Of a stretch of DNA of 53,273 bases, positions 51,912-53,273 are shown in pieces. Source of the stretch: Paraburkholderia bannensis NBRC 103871 (lineage in GTDB: Bacteria > Pseudomonadota > Gammaproteobacteria > Burkholderiales > Burkholderiaceae); assembly GCF_000685015.1 (NCBI RefSeq), contig NZ_BAYA01000042.1:1-53273 (forward strand). Reading direction: 5' to 3'. The notes below the pieces were generated by a model. The model saw only the letters and a list, made by a program, of their open reading frames with translations. It was not told the DNA's origin and searched no databases. A program made the position numbers and the translations under genes. Each line of letters opens with the position of its first letter. Position 1 is the stretch's first letter.

Positions 51912-52718
51912 TCACTTACCCTTGAAGGTTGCTTTGCGCTTCTCATGAAACGCGTCGACGCCCTCGCGGAAGTCTTCCGAACTCCGAAGCCGGCTGTAGT
52001 TGAGTCCTTCCAGTTCGATTGCAACTGAAAGCGGTGCGTCTTCCGTGTCGTTCAGCAGCTTTTTCGCAGTGCGCTGAGCCAGCGGAGAAAACGCAATCAG
52101 CTCGCGAACGAGCGTGTCGGTTGCCGTTTCGAGGTCGCTGTCGGCAACGCATTCGGTCGCGATACCCCAATCGTACGCCTGCTCGCCAGGAATGCGGCGC
52201 GACCGCATGACGATGTCCTTGGTCCGCCCGATGCCGACCATTTTTTGCAGACGCGCGGAACCGCCCGAGCCGGGAATTTGGCCAAGCTTCTGTTCGGGAA
52301 GCGCGTACAGGGTGGTGTGCGTGGCAATGCGGAAATCGCAGGCAAGCGATAGCTCGAAGCCGACGCCGAAGCAGTAGCCGCGATTGGCGGCAATCACGGG
52401 CTTGCTGCAGCGCGCTGGCGAGGCCACGTTCCAGGCAAGCTTCGATACATGCTCCGGTGATGACTCGATGAAGCCCTTGATGTCGCCGCCGCTCGAAAAA
52501 TGCTCGCCCACGGCGCGCAAAACGATGACGCGCACCCTGGGATCGTCGTCCAGCGCTTCGAACACGACGCGGATTTGTTCGCGCTGCAGCATAGACACGA
52601 TATTGAACGGAGGGCGGTCAAGAATAATATCGGCACGCGAATCTGCCTCGCGAATTTCGACCCGAAACCCATCAGGTTCCGCGAGCAAGGCTTTCGCTTT
52701 ATGGACGAGCTGATTCAT
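51912..52718 (-). CDS. hmfE: Enoyl-CoA hydratase-family protein, probable 2-oxoglutaroyl-CoA hydrolase
   Basis: 268 residues, crotonase fold. The CoA/oxyanion segments are GEHFSSGGDIKGF near 72-84 and RGYCFGVGFELSLACDFRIA near 113-132; the family's acidic catalytic loop reads PEQKLGQIPGSGGSARL near 141-157. The C-terminal helix reads FREGVDAFHEKRKATFKGK. In the furoate pathway a protein of this family splits 2-oxoglutaroyl-CoA, giving 2-oxoglutarate. AGAGGAAC precedes the ATG. First gene of the minus-strand unit, so its promoter should lie just right of 52718. Confidence 0.78.
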   Translation of the reverse strand: MNQLVHKAKALLAEPDGFRVEIREADSRADIILDRPPFNIVSMLQREQIRVVFEALDDDPRVRVIVLRAVGEHFSSGGDIKGFIESSPEHVSKLAWNVASPARCSKPVIAANRGYCFGVGFELSLACDFRIATHTTLYALPEQKLGQIPGSGGSARLQKMVGIGRTKDIVMRSRRIPGEQAYDWGIATECVADSDLETATDTLVRELIAFSPLAQRTAKKLLNDTEDAPLSVAIELEGLNYSRLRSSEDFREGVDAFHEKRKATFKGK

Positions 52719-53002
52719 GAATGTTCCTCTTTGCGGCTAGATTGAGCGGGGTTATCACGGATCCGAACCGATGTTTCAGACCACGCGATTAGTCAATGGG
52801 TGGCTTACGCCGGGACGCGCGGTGATTGGGGTTTTATCGTTGATTCAAGTATCAAGCAATGGGCGCCTTCGCGCTTACCCGCGGTTCCAGCCACTTACCC
52901 AGAAGTCTGATTTTCCGCATGTTCGACGCACGCCTAGTTGTATCGGTTGCCAGCGACATCGCGCCGGGATCAGCCATAGGACACATCTGTTCGAGTGCTA
53001 CT
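52719..53002. other. Region upstream of the hmfE-like gene
   Basis: 284 bp that should carry the promoter of the furoate-like unit. I could not pick out a convincing -35/-10 pair or operator. Confidence 0.35.
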
Positions 53003-53206
53003 ATGGCAGTGCAGTTTGCTGCCGTGACCACTCATAGCAGTGTCCGCCCTGACACCCCTACTTCGAAGCTCGAAATGGCGCTGGCTGAGGACGCACAGGC
53101 ACGCGGCTGGGCGAACGAGCAGGCGCGGCATCGGTCAATTGCGGATCGGGTCACACGGCTTCTGACCGATCTGGGAGAGCCTGACGGTGCCCATCTCTCC
53201 CGCTGA
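53003..53206 (+). CDS. Small uncharacterised protein
   Basis: 67 residues from ATG 53003; the frame is open back to 52859. The C-terminal 40 residues (LEMALAEDAQARGWANEQAR, then HRSIADRVTRLLTDLGEPDG) are charged and helical, like a real small protein, but I recognise no family. No ribosome-binding site stands out. It is divergent from the furoate-like unit. Confidence 0.35.
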   Translation: MAVQFAAVTTHSSVRPDTPTSKLEMALAEDAQARGWANEQARHRSIADRVTRLLTDLGEPDGAHLSR

Positions 53207-53273
53207 TTCGGCTGAGCACACGCCGATTGATGCCGAACACGGATTGATCAAAAGCGCAACTTGTCCATATAAA
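53207..53273. other. Right edge of the window
   Basis: The last 67 bases show no feature I can name. Confidence 0.3.

Overview
The window looks like an accessory part of a Burkholderiales genome (Paraburkholderia/Burkholderia type), probably a second chromosome or megaplasmid. The reasons are GC-rich coding with strong G/C third-position preference, a DUF3331 protein (a family I know only from this group), an H-NS-type C-terminal relic, and dense cassettes of LysR, TetR and AraC regulators beside catabolic enzymes. There are no ribosomal RNA or tRNA genes and no core housekeeping gene except a stand-alone IMP dehydrogenase that is probably a second copy. Family names below come from reading motifs by eye; no search was run.

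Layout. 0-10.1 kb: a KAP-type P-loop NTPase running off the left edge with a 19-bp palindrome at its promoter; a LysR regulator divergent from an MFS exporter / secreted hydrolase / broken cupin / SDR / cyclophilin-like operon; a lone protein with a PD-(D/E)XK nuclease-like C-terminus; an H-NS tail micro-gene; and an LprI-type periplasmic protein. 10.1-12.1 kb: a mobile-element scar made of a 5'-truncated gene, a tyrosine-recombinase tail and a complete IS110-family (IS1111-type) element with 12-bp subterminal inverted repeats. 12.3-20.6 kb: a TetR / alpha-beta hydrolase pair with a nested operator; relics of an efflux gene and an AraC gene; then catalase, an HD-domain protein and an SDR, followed by AraC and a haloperoxidase-type hydrolase. 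The catalase and hydrolase upstream regions share an 18/20 motif. 20.7-25.0 kb: DUF3331, a metallo-beta-lactamase-fold protein with one altered metal ligand, beta-carbonic anhydrase, a TetR pseudogene and guaB.

25.2-31.7 kb: a complete RND efflux system (pump, lipoprotein adaptor, outer-membrane factor) with its TetR repressor and two matching operators, each overlapping a good promoter. 32.3-34.9 kb: TetR divergent from two SDRs with three related 14-bp boxes between them. 35.0-41.6 kb: a cobalt-type nitrile hydratase cluster (CobW-type GTPase, DUF1097 membrane protein, beta and alpha subunits, P14K-type accessory protein, NiCoT cobalt permease, GlxA-type regulator) with no amidase. 42.2-52.7 kb: eight genes on the minus strand that match the 2-furoate pathway: acyl-CoA ligase, three-subunit molybdenum hydroxylase with a CoxG-like domain fused to the large subunit, enoyl-CoA hydratase-family hydrolase, MHS-type transporter, XdhC-type maturation factor and AraC regulator.

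The catabolic modules (furoate, nitrile) each carry uptake, enzyme maturation and regulation together, as expected of transferable cassettes. The best candidates for new biology are the KAP NTPase with its palindromic operator, the orphan nuclease-like protein, the metal-ligand change in the MBL protein, the nitrile hydratase cluster that has two kinds of maturation factor, and the shared AraC-type motif.
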